Positions 38,476 through 62,394 are shown, counted from the first letter of the stretch. The stretch is 64,000 bases of DNA from Tubiluchus corallicola (GCA_030141605.1 JAQGDQ010000170.1:314001-378000), one strand, 5' to 3'. Numbers and translations are program-made. The notes: generated by a model from the letters alone, not told the origin.

Positions 38476-40008
38476 ATCTATATATTTATATATATCCTAT
38501 AATCTCAGGATTATAGGCAGTTGTTTCCGTCTAGGTCTTGAATTATTACTCTAAGGCATGTAAATGTTATTCGTTTTTTGTGTGTAGTGTTTCCACCTTT
38601 ATAAAATTTGGCTGCTAACTACGTACCAAAAACGCATGAAAAACACTACAAGAACTGTCTTAATCCTGCAAGTATAAAAATATGATCTGCTTTTAAAAGG
38701 AACAAAGTCTTCCTTCGTATTAATATAAATTAAAAAATGGTTTACCTCATTTCTTTCACAATAACTTTCAAATCCTATAATTATGTTAATTTTTAATAAC
38801 ATTTTCATATTGTGGGCTCATCGTAAAAACGAGCCTGGCACAAACTGTCACAGAATCGTAAAACCTGTTTCATTAGCTGTTGCTTTATCGGTTCATCTAT
38901 TATGAAATGCATGCGATTATTAGCAAAATTATTCAAGAAAGCTGTAGGTGTCATTAATAACAACGGAGAAAGCTCACACAACGTTTTTGATTGATTAACA
39001 TGTTTTACTTTTAGTTACATAATTTTCGTTCCGGATCGTACCATGATTACGCCTTGCGCCAGCTTTGTTGGTTATGAGGTGGCAAATTTTATAAGACTGC
39101 GACCAAGCTATTTTAGCTATAATCTTTAATCACCACTATCGCGGCAATTGGTGATGACAGTCTTAGGTAAATGATGGTGGTAATTGGTAATTGGTGGCAT
39201 TCCTGGTGTCCTGCAATAATAAATCTTTTATTTGTTTATTTATTTTCTCAGTCAGTTACGATTTAAATTCCACAAAAGTGCAAAATTGAGAATATGTTGC
39301 CTAAGACTGTGTACTCACTTTTAACGTCACTTTAAAATAAGGTACAGAATTACTACAGCATATAGATACAGCAGAAGCATCATATTGACAAATAAAAAAT
39401 TTCTTCAGTGTAAAGCAATAAGCCGCTTGTAGTTTGCACAAGGTATGCAGATTATAACTTACCCAAAGAGCAACCTATAGAAGACGCTGAGGAAGATGCT
39501 CTCAGGACCTCGAGTCATTGATTCCTAACAGTTTGTGCATTGTTTGTTTGTAATAACATGAAATAATCGTGTTATTTATTTCTATGTTACAGTTTTGTTT
39601 TTTGTATCTACGTTATAATTTTGTTGTTACTGTTTTTAATTAGAAAGTCAAAATGATTAACAGAGTAACGAACGGATTCTTGGCTACTTACTCATTAATT
39701 TTTAGGTTTAATTTAAAGCGAAACAGATGACACGTGAAAGCATGTGTAACTGAATTTTTATACGTCATCAATTTCATCACTGATGAAATTTTATAAATAA
39801 AAAAGTAGAGTGGAAGCTATATAACTAACCACCGTGCATGTCTAACAAAGGCTAAATGCTTTCTGAGTAACAAAAGTTACTCTCACTGCTTTTTAAGTTA
39901 AAGCATGGAACGAAAGCTATACAACTGTAAGTAACAGTTACATTACCTATCTAACAAAAGCCAAGCACTCTGCGTATTACTACATGTATATAATGAAAGC
40001 ACACGATG

Positions 40009-40014
40009 TTTATT
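40009..40014 (-). promoter_or_regulatory. Putative AATAAA polyadenylation signal of the SLC17 gene
   Basis: TTTATT on the plus strand, 112 bases beyond the stop codon at 40126; a plausible 3'UTR length. Confidence 0.4.
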
Positions 40015-40125
40015 TTATCATACAAATGCAACTGGTTAAGAAAGCAAACAGTTTCAGACAATAATGAAAATTTCAGAAAATTACTGGCGCTGTGAATAAT
40101 TAAAACCACTAATGTGGGAAGATAA

Positions 40126-50639
<10,514 letters not shown>

Positions 50640-52046
50640 AGGATAATTACAGTATTATTACCACCAATTACGTGTGCACCACAATTTATAAAACTACGAA
50701 GGAAGCTTTACGGTAGTGGTAGTAACCAGTTGTCATCTTGGCAATCATCAAACTGTATACCTATCTATTGATACTAAAACTAGTATCAAAGTCTAAGACT
50801 AAATCAATCTTGTTATTAATGTAGGCCCTAGGTCAGCGCATGTAGGGAGTCCGCATAACTAAATTTTTGTTTATAGTCAAATGTAAGAAAACATTGGGCT
50901 ATTTTAAGCAGCATTTTGCGGCATATTCATAATAGTTATGCAAAAAAGTGTATTTTATAGACTTTGCTGTGTGAAGCTCAAACACATTTTTGGACAAGCG
51001 CATGGTGTGTAAGATGAATAACCTGCTCATGTAACTCAATCAGAAATCGCCGGTAATGAAAATTTATGTAATTACAGATATGGTTGCTATTCTTAAACCT
51101 TTGTCACTACCTTCGCCATCATTATTCGTGAACCAATACTAATTGAAAGTTAATTAGCTGTTTTAACAACAAACACATTCTGAGAATGCAAAATGAACAG
51201 AAAACCGTAAAAATAAAACTACAAATAAATGTTAACAAATAATATAACCTTATATTATAACGTTTGGTCAACTCATTTCGTACAAGAGAGCAAAAAATTT
51301 AAATTAAGCAATAATTATTGCCTTTATTTAATAAATCACAATGACGTGGTAATGCAATGCTTGCAAACGAAAATGTTTCCGCCTATTACACCTAGCTGTC
51401 GCCACTTAATTATTACTGTAATTATAATAATAATTATATAATTATAATAATTATAATTATTATAATAATGTAATAATGCAAAAATTATTACATTATTATT
51501 TTAATGTACATAATCATTACAAATTGTTGAGAATTATTTTTATTTTATTACAAAATCAAGGCCAGTCTAGAAAAACTTAATGGTGATTTCAGTCATTGCA
51601 ATGAAAAGTAGTCAGTTTTACTCGGTGTTCTTTAGAAACTAAGTTGTAAGAAAAACGACCATCGCTAAAAATTCTTTCTAACTGTAATACAAACACTGGT
51701 AGAAATTGTAGATGTATCTGGTTTTTACACTTTCATTAGCGGATTGTGCTTATATTATGAAAAATAAACACTTACATTGGCCAGCACTGCTGACAGTCTT
51801 CAAACTGAAATCTCCAATCTTCAAATCGAAAATTACAAAGTTAACTCGCTATCAATTAAAAAACTGCAATTTTCGTCACTAGAGGACACCAGCCTCTTCT
51901 ACGATATAAATTCAAAAACAAAAAAGAAACAAAACACGCCTGCTCTAATTAAATACATACAGCAAATTATATACAAAAATTCAAGCAACAATTATCACAA
52001 TGTGCACCGTTATAATTTTGAAACTCAGCACGCATTATTAATATTA
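50640..52046. other. Intergenic: upstream of SLC17, downstream of the LRR gene
   Basis: This 1.4-kb spacer should contain the SLC17 promoter and the LRR gene's 3'UTR. TTTATT near 51538..51543 (AATAAA on the minus strand) is a candidate polyadenylation signal. An AT-only hairpin lies at 51462..51499. No further gene was seen. Confidence 0.45.
51462..51499. repeat. AT-rich perfect inverted repeat, 16-bp arms, 6-base loop
   Basis: ATAATAATGTAATAAT (51462..51477) is complementary to 51484..51499 around GCAAAA. It sits within a longer AAT/ATT-rich stretch beginning near 51413. Confidence 0.85.
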
Positions 52047-55000
52047 TTATTGAGCCATCAAAATGTTTGCTACTTCGTTTTTAGTAAAAGCATATAGAAC
52101 GCAAGCTCCACCCGCCAATGCCGCAGACGAAAACGCAATTTTAAAAACTTTGAAGTCTTTTGGTACCGTCATGACTTTAACGCATGACGTGTTTTCACTT
52201 AGCTCAAGTGGTCCGACAATGGTTTCACCTTGCACAATCCCTACACATATAGTGTAATTTGTACCAGGTTTCAAATGGTCCACTACTTGGTATCTTTGCA
52301 TACTATTTAGTTCCATTCCTTCAACGAAGTCAAGGTCGCCTTCTTGCTCGTAAACGCGGAATCCAGTAATGGATTCCTTTATACCAGGTTTTACATACCA
52401 ACCAACTGTTATATAAGTTTGTTGACAGTCCATTGTGTAAACTTGGATGTTACCATCAAAATCTGGTATCTCAACTGACGGCCATATTTTTGGCGCATAT
52501 GTCGATGATACGATAGGCTGAGTTGTTGTCCCAATAGTTGTGAGTGGTGTTCTTCTTGTAGTTTCTCGTATAGTGGTCGGCGCTGTCTGACTTGTTGTTG
52601 GTCCCTCTGTTGTCGTTGAACTTGGCTTAGTAGTAGTTTCTGGTGCTTTTGTTGTTGGTGTAGGTGTAGGTGTTTGCAATCTGACAGTTGTGGTGTCGGG
52701 GTCGGGGGAAGTTTGAGGCGGTTCTGTAGTTGTTTTCAAACGAATTTCTTGAGCTGTTACTGTTGGTGATGATGTTGTTGGCGGTGATGTTGGAATACTT
52801 ATTGTGGCTGTAGGACGAGTTGGCAAGACTGGTAAAACTTCAGTTGGTGTCTGTGTGGAAGGTGTGGTTGTTGGTGCTTGTGTGGTAGTGCGGGTAGTGG
52901 TTGGCTGTTGTGTGGTAGTTGAAGGCTGGGTGGTGGAAGGCATGGTTGTTGGTGCTTGTGTGGTAGTGGAGGTAGTGTCTGGTGGTGTGGTAGTTGGAGG
53001 CTGGATGGTAGAAGGCATGGTTGTTGGTGCTTGTGTGGTAGTGGGGGTAGTGGTTGGCTGTTGTGTGGTAGTTGATGGCTGGGTGGTGGAAGGTGTGGTT
53101 GTTGGTGCTTGTGTGGTAGTGGAGGTAGTGGTTGGTGGTTGCGTGGTAGTTGGAGGCTGGGTGGTAAATTGTGCAGTTGTTGGCTGTTGTGTGGTAGTTG
53201 GGGTGGTGATTGGCGATTGGGTAGTTGTAGGTGGTTGAGTTGTTGTAGTAGCAGACGTTGTGGCAGCCGGTGTTGTTGTACGACCTGGTGTGGTCGGCTC
53301 TTCGGTACTGAGTTCGAAAATAGGTGGAGTTTCTGGAGGTTGTTTTGTTGTTGGTTTTTTGGTTGTAAATGGTGGATTGATCAATGGTTCGGTCGCATTC
53401 TCACACCCTTGCAGTGTCATATCCGCCTCCAGTAATGGAATACCTTTAAATTTCAAGACATGCTAAATTAATTAATTAATCCGTAAATTATGCTACACGT
53501 TTTGATATAAACTGATACGTCTTTAAGTCATTTCTTTTTGCCGACTTGTCAGCACAGACCCTATTTTCCTGGGAAACTATACGTATTTTCTTTTGTTTAA
53601 TGCTCGTCACACATTTTAGCTAGTTGACGTATCTAGTTTGATAACACTTAGTTATCAAACAAAAGTAATTTTAACCTATCATCTAGAACACTGATAGCTG
53701 CTTAAATGTAAGAACATGAAGAACTACTCTGATTATTGTCTGATGCTGTCGTTCTAATTACTTTTGCAAATCTGAATGTAGTAACTTTTAATTTGATGGT
53801 GATTTGTAGACAAACCTGAGTAGAGTTCTGGAGCCGAGCAGGTAGCTTTATATAGATCATTTCTAATCAACTCGCAGTTTTCCCATTTATCTTTTGCACC
53901 TGAAAGTAAAACATTGGAAATATTACATTTACATAGCACTTCATAAAGTTTGGTATGCTCTGAATGGAACTAATGTATGGAAGTTTTTACTGATACACTT
54001 ATTATTATTTCATTCAAGTTCGTAGTCGCAGATAATAGTTATTATCGTTCTGCTGATGTTGCTGATGCGGTTACTGTTGTTTTTGTTGTGGTTATCCTTG
54101 TTATTGTTGTCATTAGCATCAGTGTCATCGTTGACACTGCTTTTATGTTGATGTTGCTGCTTTGCTATTTTGTTCACTCTGATTATTACTGCTGCTGCTA
54201 TTGTTGTCGCTGTCGTTTTCTCGTCATCGTTGTTATACTTGCCATTGTATTGTTTAGCTTTACCATTATCGTTGCCATTGTTTCTGTCATTATTGTAACT
54301 GCAGTTGTTTGTTGACGCTAGTGCTAATAATAATCTGTAGTGATCTTTAGGGCCGACTATAAATAACAATGTACAGCTACATAACAGAGACTACTATTAA
54401 CCCAAAAGTGCTGTCTTATTACCACAGAAGGATTAATGCTGCCTTGTATTTTTCCCGCCATTAGTTTTGCAATGCTGTGACATTATCCTTGTTGCTAATG
54501 TTGCTAGTCTTCCATTAAATGTTGTTGATATATTCTTGCACTAATATGTTTATAGCCTTACAATGTGCTCAGAACGACGGCGTAGAGTTTGTAATATCAA
54601 CTTAAGAACCACCCACTTAAAACGTTTAACGTTCAAAACAAATTTACCACGCAGCACTATTTGCAAATTTGCAAAATTACCAGAACGTTCAAGCCACTGC
54701 ATCATCCACAACTGAAGTGGCACAATGTTGCAGTCACAGAACCATGGATTTCCTTCTAGGTTCAACTTTACAATGTTTCCTTTGGGCAGGTCAAACACAG
54801 CAGGATCAATGTTGGTGAACTGATTGTTTGATAAATCAATTTCGATTGGTCCGTGGATATCTGCGAAGAAATTTAGTGGCAATGTGCTCACCTAAAACAA
54901 AGTTAAGGTTTCAGTCTGTAGTTACCATTATGATGATACATCACTATTAGTTTCTATTACTATGTATTTAACTTATGTTTTCTTAGTAAATGAAATTCCT

Positions 55001-57956
55001 ACAGCAAAACAGTGTGAGAATGCATGACAGGAAATTTTGGACTTATACAGGAAAAATATAAAGATACAAATTAAGTAATCTAGAATATTTGATTTCAAAT
55101 ATCAAAGAGCAGTTATAAAATAAACTGCACATTGGCAAATATTTGGTGAATTCGCAAGACGTTTAGCCTACCATGGCTACCAAACGATTGTGCACGGTTC
55201 GTCATATGTGTCACCTAATTCAAAACGCCAAAAAACACTTACACTCAGATTTACAAGTTCTCTCACAGCTTAATGTGACAAAAATAAAAATCCTCAAAAT
55301 CGCGTGAATTCGTATTAAAACGTTTTAACATACATGGGTTTAAAACATTACAGACGAGTAAAGATGTTTGAAGGCATGTTGAGGCAGGTGGAAGCAAGTA
55401 GCCTAACGACAAAGCAGTAAATAGAAATTGGGTATCACTCAAATAAATAGTGTTAAAACTGGATTTAGTTTAGTGTACCTGTGTTTCTGTTATTCCATAC
55501 TTCTTTACTTGTTGTCCACGACCATCAGCGGTTTTCTCGTGGGCCGTTTCTGCCCAAAAAGGGGGCACGTATAAAACAGACCGGATTCCTCGTCCACTGA
55601 TGTGCAAACTTGTCAGTCTTGGTAACTCGCTGCTGGGGCAAAGTTCGTCAAACGAGGTTGAAGTCATCTGCACTTTTATGTGTTCAACAAAGTCGAGGTC
55701 ACAAATGCCACTGTTGCCCACATCTGAAAGTCCCTCCCCCATTGACCCATGAAGTTCAAAGCGTTTTAAGTTTGCCAGATTTGACAAAGAGTTTGATTGA
55801 AATGTATCGAGTGAAGATAAATCATTTAATAACAGTTCTTCCAGGTTGTCAAGCCCGACAAAGCTGTTAGGAGTAATTTCAGTTACGGGATTACCTGACA
55901 GGTCGAGACGCCTGAGATTCGGCACAGATGGCCAAAGATAATTTGGAATTTCACGGAAAAGGTTATAAGCCAAATTTAGTTCTTCTACACCAGCATGCAG
56001 TAATCCTACATCAAGTGATGTCAGCTCGTTACCAGGTAAATGTAGTGACTTAGTCTCCATACTGCTGAGATCTAAAACTGGAAGAGATATAAGTTCATTG
56101 TCGCTGAGAACAAGTTTGTGAACTATAGATCCCGAAAGCGTTTCGGCTGATAAAATATCTTTTATTGTTGGATTTCCTGATAAATCTAGTATATCTAGTG
56201 TTAGACCACTAAAAGCACCATCTTCAAGAACACTGATGTCATTGTTAGCCAGGTTAATTGAACGTAGGTTGGTGTTGCCAGTAAAATCGTTCCTTAGAAC
56301 CTCTGTGATCTGATTGCTCGACATGTCAATCACTTCGAGTTTTTTAATTGATTGAAGTCCCTCAGCTGGAACCTTTGTGAAGCTATTGTGATCCAGGTAA
56401 AGGTGGAGACCAGTGTTGTTCAGCATGATCCCCATATTTTGCACGGATGATGGGCGTATGTCTCTCAATTTGTTGTAGCTAAATTTCACCTCCTGGACGT
56501 TTCCTGTGGCATCAAACAGTTGATTAGGCAAATCTTCAATCTCGTTGTGTGAGAAATCAATGTAAGCGAGGTGTTTTGAGTTTGCAAACGTAGTAAAATC
56601 TATCGATTTTATGGTATTACACTGAGCTTCTAAGCGGACAAGTCTCAAACAGGAGAAAGCAAAAGGTGGAATCTCAGAAATAAAATTATTATTCACGCTA
56701 ATCTTTCGAATGGTGGGATTCACTGCACGAAAAACCAGAGTTGGAATATCCCAAACATTGTTATGAGACAAATCGATATTCTCCACACTAATTAGTCCAA
56801 TAAATACATCTTCAGGGACAAATTTTATTCGATTAAATGACAAGTTCAGTGTGCGAAGGCGCTGCAAGAAAGAAAAGTAACCTACTTGGATACGATTAAT
56901 TTCATTATGGCTCAAGTCTAGGTAGCCAAGTTGTGGCAAGTAGCCAAATGTTTCATCATCAATTTTAGAAATTTTGTTGCGAGATAGATCCAACAAATCC
57001 AGAGAATTAGAAACCCAAAAAAAGAAAATTGGTTGAATGTCAGCGATTTGGTTTCCTTTGAGGTAAAGCTTACGCAATTTTTCGTATTTAAAGGGTCTTG
57101 TGCTGTTTAAACGACTTATTTTGTTTGAGGCCAGATTCAGTGATTCCAAAGAACGCAGAAATCTGATACCCATGTAGGGAACGTCAGCCATCAGATTATT
57201 TGCAAGGCTAAGGTATTTCAAACTATCGGCCATTCTCCAAAACGTTTCTTTTTCGATCTCGGTGATTCGGTTGTACTCAGCACTGAACGAATTCAGTTTT
57301 ACCACATTAAGTAGTCCAAGATCATCTTTTATGTTTCGCACTTGATTATCGTCAAGTTTCAGAATTTTCAAGTTGGGAAAGTACTGAAGCGACTGCCCTA
57401 ACTCAGTGAGCTTATTGCCTCTTAGATCTAGCTCTGTCAAGTTACCATTGAATTGGCGGAAAGCTTCATCATCTATCTGAACTAGTCCATTTTTGCGAAT
57501 ATTTAATGCTGTGAGTGATGCCAGTCCCACTACAGTATCAGCATCCAGTGTTCTTATATCATTTCTGTTAAGATCTAGTGAAACTAGGTCATTTAGTTCC
57601 GACACGCCATCTGTGGGAAAATCTTGTAACCGATTATCTTGCAGTCCCACTTCTTTCACACCGCTTGGGATGGCACCAGATGGGATGTTTTCTATTTTGT
57701 TACCGGGAAGGTCTAATCGCCCGGTGGTTCTTGTTGGTATATTGGGAAGAGTTCTATAGTTACCGTACTGAATGAAAACATCACGATCTGTTTGGCTGAA
57801 GCCCGTACTGCTGCTCTGAGGCGAAGCCAAGTCAGCGTCGCACCTCAAATCATCTGCACTACAATAACAGGCGGGTTCGGTAACCGTTCCACCACCATCA
57901 CATTGTTCTGTAGCACCACTGACACTGGACAAACCACTCAGAGTGAACATTAACAT
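52047..57956 (-). CDS. LRR-mucin-FN3 single-pass membrane protein (cell-surface adhesion or receptor type), four coding exons
   Basis: Coding exons are 55479..57956, 54648..54891, 53816..53899 and 52047..53443, phases 0, 1, 1, giving 1400 residues from the first ATG. The first coding exon really begins at 57977, after an acceptor TTTTTTCAG, in frame; I see no upstream coding exon, so either a 5'UTR intron precedes ATG 57956 or an unseen exon supplies the start. Order: signal peptide (MLMFTLSGLSSVSG), cysteine-rich cap (C-x9-CYC-x6-C), about 30 LRRs (LDLSHNEINRI type) mostly on one exon, LRRCT cap (NPWFCDCN ... ENCELI ... ATCSAP ... QGCEN), Thr/Pro mucin stalk (about residues 955-1245), an FN3-like domain (QVYTMDCQQTYITVGWYVKP through LKPGTNYTICVGIV), a short hydrophobic segment (IAFSSAALAGGACVLYAF) and a 14-residue tail. 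The family as a whole serves adhesion and ligand recognition; the partner is unknown. A tail this short argues against direct signalling. Confidence 0.9.
52865..53175. repeat. Coding minisatellite, 75-78 bp period, four copies
   Basis: TGGTTGTTGGTGCTTGTGTG recurs at 52865, 52943, 53018 and 53096, each followed by similar GGTAGT-rich sequence. Units stay in frame and encode about 25-26 residues of the mucin stalk (TTTQAPTT, TTQPSTTTQQPTTT). One unit is a codon shorter. Confidence 0.85.
53977..54310. repeat. Degenerate GTT/GCT triplet-rich tract
   Basis: Highly degenerate (GTT)n-like sequence in the intron between LRR-gene coding exons 2 and 3. Open frames on both strands here are compositional artefacts. 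Confidence 0.7.
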
Positions 57957-57996
57957 CAGTAAGCACAACTTCAGCAACTGAAAAAATAAGAAATTT

Positions 57997-58312
57997 GTAC
58001 TTATACTTATACTTTACTTATACTTATACTTATACTTATACTTATACTTATACTTATACTTATACTTATACTTATACTTATACTTATACTTATACTTATG
58101 CTTATACTTACTTATACTTATACTTATACTTATACTTATACATACTTATACTTATACTTATACTTATACTTATACATACTTACACTTATACTTATACTTA
58201 TACTTATGCTTATACATACTTATACTTATACTTATACTTATACTTATACTTATACTTATACTTATACTTATACTTATACTTATACTTATACTTATACTTA
58301 TACTTATACTTA
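57997..58312. repeat. (CTTATA)n hexanucleotide array
   Basis: About 315 bases of CTTATA units with occasional CTTATG and CTTACTTATA or CATACTTATA variants. It ends 19 bases before the acceptor AG of the LRR gene's first coding exon, so it forms the intron end just beyond the polypyrimidine tract. Confidence 0.97.
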
Positions 58313-59935
58313 ACTAAAATTAGAAGAATTATGCAGACTTCGTGCAAATTACAAGCCATTTATGTCCTCAAAATGTTTACTAGTGCTAACCAACTGCATT
58401 AGCTAAGGACATATAATTAAAAAACAAACAAATTGAAAAATCAAGCAGAAATTACTACAGTCAGGAAAACTTTTCAATGGCCTTTAATTTGTTTTTATTA
58501 ATGAAACCAAATTTAGTGCCTTTTTCAAATCAAAGACATCCGTTAGAATTTAAATTTAAACAAATACTTTTATAATCAAGTAAGCTTATGATATTAATTA
58601 AATTGCGGTTGTTACTTAACTGTGCCTTAGGGGCAAAGACACTGAAATTGCAAGCATTTTTACATTCAATGCACAAACTACGCCCTGCGGCTAAAAAACT
58701 TGAGCAGCTTTTGATTTTGCACTAACAGAAATCAGTGAAACACAAAACAAAGGTGCAAAGCTTAATGATTTATAGAGAATCTAAATCTAGCCCGAATCCA
58801 AGAAAAGTTTTTGAGTTCCAGAGTTTTAAATCACCATCATTTTCACCTCCCACCACCATCAGCAGTGCAGCGATGGTGGCAATGGTAGAAGTAACAAAAG
58901 TAGCAACAATAGCGGTAGCAGTGTTCTGAAGAGTGGCATAAGCAATGACAACATCGTCAACGAGAACGACGGCAACGGCAACAACAACGACAAGAACAAC
59001 TATACTAACAATGGCTCATCACAGTCAAATCTGTTAGTAATTGGCATGATTTTAAATACCGAATAAAGGCTGCTGTTTTGACAATAAGTTAATTAGAAAC
59101 AATGCAATTTCTCTTACGGATGCAAAAAATACCAACATTTTACGTTATAGTTGAGTTATGGTTTATTGCTAGCAAATTTACAGCATAAAGTCGTGCATAA
59201 AGTTATAAAATGGCTGGTACTAAAAATAAGACATCGAACTAGCAATCGTAATGGCGCTGCTTCATCAAAATCACGAATTAAATGTTTAAAAGTACAAAAT
59301 ATATAAACAATACAAACAGGGAGTAATAGAATGCAAACGCAAGTAACGAGAAATCACAATTTACGAAGAAAAAGTTTATTGAAGATCGTACTAGCAACAC
59401 GGCACAAAACGTTTTTTATCCGCTCTGTTGATACGGTGGAAACAAAAGTGTGCGAGTTGGTACTGACAAAATACTGAAGTTCTAAAAATGGGTTACTAAA
59501 ACGGGCGTGCGGCAAAAGATGAGAAGAGTGAAAAGATCAAGGTCGTCAAGCAACATGTATGGTTTTTCTCGTTGACAAGGAAATAAGGAATGCCGTCGGT
59601 CAAGATTATTAGTTTTCAGCAGCTGTTGGGCTTTTTATTGCCCTTAATAGATATTTTATCTCGTCCCGCCTACAGCACATACAACCGTAACCTTTAATTT
59701 GATTACGATTTTCTGTGATATAGCTCACTTGAATGCATTAACAGTTAACTTCGGCGTGCTTTGATAATTAGTTAATGTAAGGCGTGAAATAAGCAACCTT
59801 GTCCAAACCACGGTTGAGGACGTTAACATGGTTTTGCAAAGAAAAATTTCAAAAACGTAGGAAACGCGATGGTAAATGAGTAAATTCATTACAAAGCAAA
59901 AACATCATGTGCGAACCTAGAATGAACTTAACTAT

Positions 59936-60145
59936 GGTTGTTATAGACTTCTACTACATAGTAACTATGCAGGAATTAATTATCAGGTTATTGCTTTTGC
60001 AAATGGTATTATCACGGCGTGGAATTTCTTTGATAGGATAGGTTGTTATAGACTTCTACTACATAGTAACTATGCAGGAATTAACTATCAGGTTATTGCT
60101 TTTGCAAATGGTATTATCACGGCGTGGAATTTCTTTGATAGGATA
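59936..60145. repeat. Near-perfect tandem duplication, 105 bp, two copies
   Basis: GGTTGTTATAGACTTCTACT starts at 59936 and again at 60041. The copies appear to differ at a single base (AATTAATTATC versus AATTAACTATC), which points to a recent event or a polymorphic locus. Confidence 0.93.
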
Positions 60146-60634
60146 GGTAATGTAAATTAATGAGATATAATTATTAAGTTAGAGACTTTAGAGACTTCCT
60201 GAAATCGGCTCTGATCTATGATTAGTAGGTAGCCATAGTTTGAAGACAGACGTGCAGATTATTTATCCGAAATAATTATAAATGCATCGGTTAAAGAATC
60301 GCATATCTCAATCAGTTCCAAAAGTCTTGTACAGAATGAAAAGTGAACACGAAATGTGTATAACCTAAGCAATTAGAAACATGGAAAGACACTAAAATAA
60401 CTGAGACTCATATGTTGCGACAGGTACTTGCTGAATAAAACACTATATCTGCATTAATAAACCTTTAGTTTGATCCTCAATTAAGGCTTCTTCGTAATTA
60501 AATACGCAAAAGTTCCTGTGCCAGTATGTTGAAGAAACGTTCTATACAAAAAGCTGTACGAGACTGAGCCAGACATTCTAAATTAAATCCTGTAAAAACG
60601 AAAACAGTACTAAATTAGAAAGTACGACAATTTT

Positions 60635-60705
60635 TGCACCCTACTGGGACTCGAATCCAAGGCCTTCTGGGCAACAATGCTAACCATTACAGCACAGAGG
60701 TATAA
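60635..60705 (-). repeat. tRNA-derived SINE or tRNA pseudogene
   Basis: The minus strand reads an A-box-like GCTGTAATGGTTAGCATTG and, about 25 bases later, a B-box GGATTCGAGTCCC. The A-C mismatch at the base of the T-loop and the lack of a pairing acceptor stem argue against a functional tRNA. Confidence 0.5.
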
Positions 60706-62256
60706 CACATTTTGAATTTGAAGTCATCCTCATGAGCTGGAAGATGCTCGAATGTTTGCCTAACATTCTGCAAGGAGGAAACTAAATTACTCCCATCCGA
60801 ACAGTCAAACAAAGCTGTGACTTACCCTTGAATAAGAGAATTCTTATATCTCTTACAACTGTGAATTATTATTTTTTATAAATTAGTTTATATTATTATA
60901 GTATCATCACTAACACAGAGTTACTGCTTGCGTTATTGTGGTCTCACTCTATCATGTTATGATTTTGATACAAATCGATCGTAATGTTACAGCAGGTCTA
61001 ATGTGTACAAAATGTAATTTTTGAACCCACAAACCTTGAAAAGCTGGATAGAGACCAGTTTTACGTGATGAATGACTACACCCTGTGCCCAAAGCACTAA
61101 ATTTTTTGCTCGTCATTCGAAAAGAACTAGAGCTTTGCGACTGAACTAAGATGCTTAGAATAACATACGTCAGTTTGTACGTCAAAATTTTTGATACACA
61201 ATTGGTGTTCCAGTGAACTTGAGCACTATTACTTCCAAATAATTACGTAAATTGTATTAATCACCTGACTGCGGATAGATTATTTATTTTTCAAGGCCAA
61301 TGTACCGGACGTACTGCTATATTACTTTAAACGATAGGCTGCACGACTTGGGTTCGTTGCCATTCTTGGTCGACTTCGGGAAAACACTGGATAAAAGACA
61401 CCGATAAGGGGAGCAGGATTTGCTAGTTTGTACAGCAAAATCATCCATTAAACTTACGGGACTGTCAGACTGCCTATTATAGCCTTTTAGTAGGAGTCTA
61501 ACCTAGAGGGTTAAAATTAATACCTTATATACACTGCTGTGTTGCTTGTTCGGGCAAATAATAACTGAAAATAATAAAACATGTACAGAATGTATGCACA
61601 CAAAGATGAAAATAACAAGATTAAAAATCAAGCAAAACAAAACCAAAACAGAACAAAAACATTATCTGTTACAAATAACATTAATTTTGCAGTTTGGAGA
61701 GGCACGTTCCAGTATGTTACATTCTTTCCTGCACGAGAATTCCGCTAACACCTCAAAAATTGATTTTAACTGGCGAATCCCAAACAGTTTAGGTAATGTG
61801 TGCCGATTACAGTAAACTCAGCGTGATAAATTTAACGACTGACTAAATGCTAGATAGCGAAATGTGTCATACTGTTATGTTTTGATCTAAAAAACGTGCT
61901 CGATAAAGCGCTACCATGGTCTCTCAACACTACATAATTTAATAATTGTTATTAACTGTTAAAGAATCAAGATAACGTGACAATGCTGCGGTACATTCCG
62001 TGTCATGTTTTCCGACTGTCAAACGTGCTTCACACCTGTGGTAACCGACCTGCATCAAATTGCTCGCTCTATTTCATTGGTAATGATAGCTGAACTTGTT
62101 TGTTTTAGCGCAAAATTGTGAGAAAATATCAAATAGTTTTACAAAACCGACACAGAATGCTTTTTCTACCTTTTAACCATAGCGTTGGATTTGTATATAT
62201 CCAGAGATAAAGTAATAAAAAGAGGAAATTAGATTTGCATAAAATTCATAAAGACA

Positions 62257-62264
62257 GAGAGAGA

Positions 62265-62312
<48 letters not shown>

Positions 62313-62320
62313 AGAGAGAT
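62257..62320. repeat. (GA)n microsatellite with G-run
   Basis: About 55 bases of GA with GGGA and a GGGGGGGG interruption. Confidence 0.95.
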
Positions 62321-62394
62321 GCAATAAGTCATACAATAAACCGTGGCATCAACGGACAACTTTATTTTGAAATAACATCTAAGTAGTTTGCGTT

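Noticed and set aside
52804-53466. Plus-strand Val/Gly-rich open frames opposite the mucin exon
   Set aside because: They are the antisense shadow of the Thr/Pro coding minisatellite on the minus strand.
53977-54369. Open frames in the GTT-rich intron, one resembling a hydrophobic membrane protein
   Set aside because: Composition is explained by degenerate GTT/ATT triplets; no splice-consistent exon.
57995-58402. Tyr-Thr repeat open frames
   Set aside because: They are the hexanucleotide CTTATA array.
60952-61185. Minus-strand open frame (SRKTGLYPAFQ) as an upstream exon of the LRR gene
   Set aside because: Its donor-like end is GTTTGT, the phase does not obviously fit the acceptor at 57978, and no family is recognised.
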